33,835 bases of DNA from contig CAZZHO010000026.1 in assembly GCA_964653795.1 (NCBI GenBank), forward strand, positions 1 through 33,835, read 5' to 3'. A program made the position numbers and the translations under genes. The stretch is from JAWPMT01 sp964653795 (lineage in GTDB: Bacteria; Bacteroidota; Bacteroidia; Cytophagales; Cyclobacteriaceae). The notes under the pieces were generated by a model. That model had not been told where the DNA came from and made no database searches. It saw only the letters and a list, made by a program, of their open reading frames with translations. Shown one piece after another: positions 32,593 through 33,835 of this stretch. How positions within the stretch are numbered: the stretch's first letter is position 1; each line of letters starts with the position of its first letter.

Positions 32593-33835
32593 TTGAGACT
32601 TACTCTAACATGCATATCGATCTTTTTGACCCTCCCGCTACTATCACAAAATGATAGTCAATTAGGTAGGTTCACCACTTCGGTCAGATCGGGCTGCGCC
32701 CCTTTGGAAGTAATAGTCATTGAGCAAGACAACTTTGGAGATATTACTAGACAATATATCTACGAAGATGGTCTGCCAGAAACCAATTCCACAACACATA
32801 CATTTCAACAACCTGGGGTGTATAACATTGTCCAGATAGTAGGGGTGGACGTTGATCCAAAAACAGACACTCTTGAGGTCGAAGTTTTTGAAAACAGGGC
32901 TGTGGAATTTGCGATTACACAGTGCCTGAATAACGAAGTTTTAATTGAAATCGAGGATGAGCACTATGATAGTTATCACCTAGATTTCGGAGAGGGAAAT
33001 GAAATCAATACCAGTGAACAAATTATTTCATTCGACTTTGGAAACGAAGGAAATAAGTCAATAACGATACGAGGTGCATTTACAAATGGAGCTCAGAACT
33101 GTCAAGAAAACACACAAACAGTCTCAGTGGAACAACTGGTAAATAATGCTGAGATAGAAAGTGTTGACATCTCAAGAAGCTGCTTGGATTTAATAACGGC
33201 TGATTTAAGCTTTTCACTTGAAAACAATAAAAAATATCAAATAGAGTATTATGTATCAGACCCGAACCAGTCTACATCAATTGATATTGATGAGTCATTT
33301 CTTCGGATTGAAAATATCCCATTAGATGAGGGAATAAATGAGTTCTGCTTTCGAGCCAATGTCCTTTCTCCTTGCGATAGCACTTTGATTGAAGGAGAAT
33401 ACATCTGCCAGGAAATTGATGGTTCCGTTGAAAACAGCATTACCAATGCTTTTGCCACTTATCAGGAAGAAGGTATTCAAATATTCTTTGATGACCCTGG
33501 AGTTTCTGGGCATCAACTACTACGAAGTGTCGAGGGATTCGAAGCTGAGACTATAGGGTTAATCAACACTGGTTTCATCGACAGGTCTGTTTCTCCAATC
33601 AGAACATACACATATGCATTAACCTTCTCTGACTCTTGTGGGAACACTTCTCAACCAAAAAGTCTAGCACCACCATTCATTTTTAGCCAGAAAACTTCGA
33701 CAAATGAATATGCTATTACTTGGATCGAGCCATTAAACGACCTAACTCAACTTCTATCATCAACAGAACTGATTATCAAAGGAGCAAATGGTTCTACAAG
33801 AGTTATTAGTAACCCAGAACAGAATCAGCGTATCC
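32593..33835 (+). CDS. Large secreted surface protein with PKD/Ig-like regions (3' partial, TTG start)
   Basis: An open frame runs from TTG at 32593 to the window edge (414 codons) with no stop. It begins with a convincing signal peptide (MRLTLTCISIFLTLPLLSQ) two bases after the hisS stop; no ATG occurs in frame near there. The mature part is acidic and beta-rich, with PKD-like features: CAPLEVIVIEQDNFGDIT, an expected-cysteine pattern (CLNNEVLIEIEDE, then YHLDFGEGNE), and repeats of similar modules (about 80-100 residues each). Such proteins in Bacteroidota often end in a gliding-motility/T9SS sorting domain, which would lie outside the window. Function unknown; the assignment as secreted and multi-domain is fairly sure. 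Confidence 0.82.
   Translation, partial: MRLTLTCISIFLTLPLLSQNDSQLGRFTTSVRSGCAPLEVIVIEQDNFGDITRQYIYEDGLPETNSTTHTFQQPGVYNIVQIVGVDVDPKTDTLEVEVFENRAVEFAITQCLNNEVLIEIEDEHYDSYHLDFGEGNEINTSEQIISFDFGNEGNKSITIRGAFTNGAQNCQENTQTVSVEQLVNNAEIESVDISRSCLDLITADLSFSLENNKKYQIEYYVSDPNQSTSIDIDESFLRIENIPLDEGINEFCFRANVLSPCDSTLIEGEYICQEIDGSVENSITNAFATYQEEGIQIFFDDPGVSGHQLLRSVEGFEAETIGLINTGFIDRSVSPIRTYTYALTFSDSCGNTSQPKSLAPPFIFSQKTSTNEYAITWIEPLNDLTQLLSSTELIIKGANGSTRVISNPEQNQRI

Noticed and set aside
1..33835. CRISPR array, tRNA/rRNA genes, insertion sequences, prophage genes
   Set aside because: I found no spaced identical repeats, no recognisable structural RNA and no transposase- or phage-like protein in either strand.

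Overview
The window looks like a chromosomal contig from a marine-type Bacteroidota, most likely a Cytophagales relative. This is an inference from gene content: lipoproteins with short hydrophobic signal peptides, a FISUMP-domain protein, membrane-bound AraC and LytTR regulators, a Lys/Ala-rich histone-H1-like protein beside hisS, TAnnTTTG-type -7 elements, and few visible Shine-Dalgarno sequences. The sequence is a draft scaffold. Two 100-N runs (5943-6042 and 9051-9150) sit inside mnmE and a flavin monooxygenase. I see no rRNA, tRNA, insertion sequence, prophage or CRISPR array, and no gene-free stretch over 300 bases.

Left part (1-4505): a tightly packed metal-uptake operon. A DtxR-type metalloregulator, entered mid-gene, overlaps a TroA-like metal-binding lipoprotein by 4 bp. 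An ABC ATPase and two ABC-3 permeases follow. The first permease carries a complete second DtxR-like module (winged helix plus metal-binding/dimerization domain) on its cytoplasmic C-terminus, so the operon encodes two metal sensors, one soluble and one tethered to the transporter. Next come an unknown membrane protein and mnmE (4-bp overlap) and a small lipoprotein.

Middle part (7337-18802): mainly accessory and environment-response genes. A co-directional cluster encodes a DinB-fold protein, a DUF427 protein, a Crp/Fnr regulator, an FMO-type flavoprotein and a small cysteine-containing protein. A candidate Crp/Fnr-type palindrome overlaps the regulator's stop codon, just before the monooxygenase. 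Then come an M23 lipoprotein, a FISUMP protein, an NTF2-like protein, a membrane AraC regulator with a palindrome and a good -7 element, and a secreted NTF2-like/sugar-dehydrogenase fusion that ends in a terminator shared with the convergent gene. On the minus strand lie a secreted DUF1579-like protein, a membrane LytTR regulator, a small membrane protein and a class V aminotransferase. A 21-bp-period direct repeat between the LytTR gene and the secreted-protein gene is the best regulatory candidate in the window.

Right part (18857-33835): mostly core metabolism. A TtcA-like tRNA thiolase diverges from gltB-gltD (glutamate synthase). A 66-aa protein converges on gltD. A lipoprotein with a strong terminator follows, then a 1000-aa TerB-ABCG-type ABC transporter fusion coupled to a YdcF/DUF218 protein. 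A histone-H1-like protein diverges from hisS. The window ends inside a large secreted protein that starts with TTG two bases after hisS.

The strongest candidates for something new are the transporter-tethered metal sensor paired with a stand-alone regulator that has lost a conserved ancillary-site histidine, the LytTR regulator with its probable direct-repeat target, and the TerB-ABCG protein with a roughly 240-residue insertion between its last two membrane segments. The permease-DtxR architecture itself is, from memory, already known in some phyla; its mechanism is what seems unexplored.
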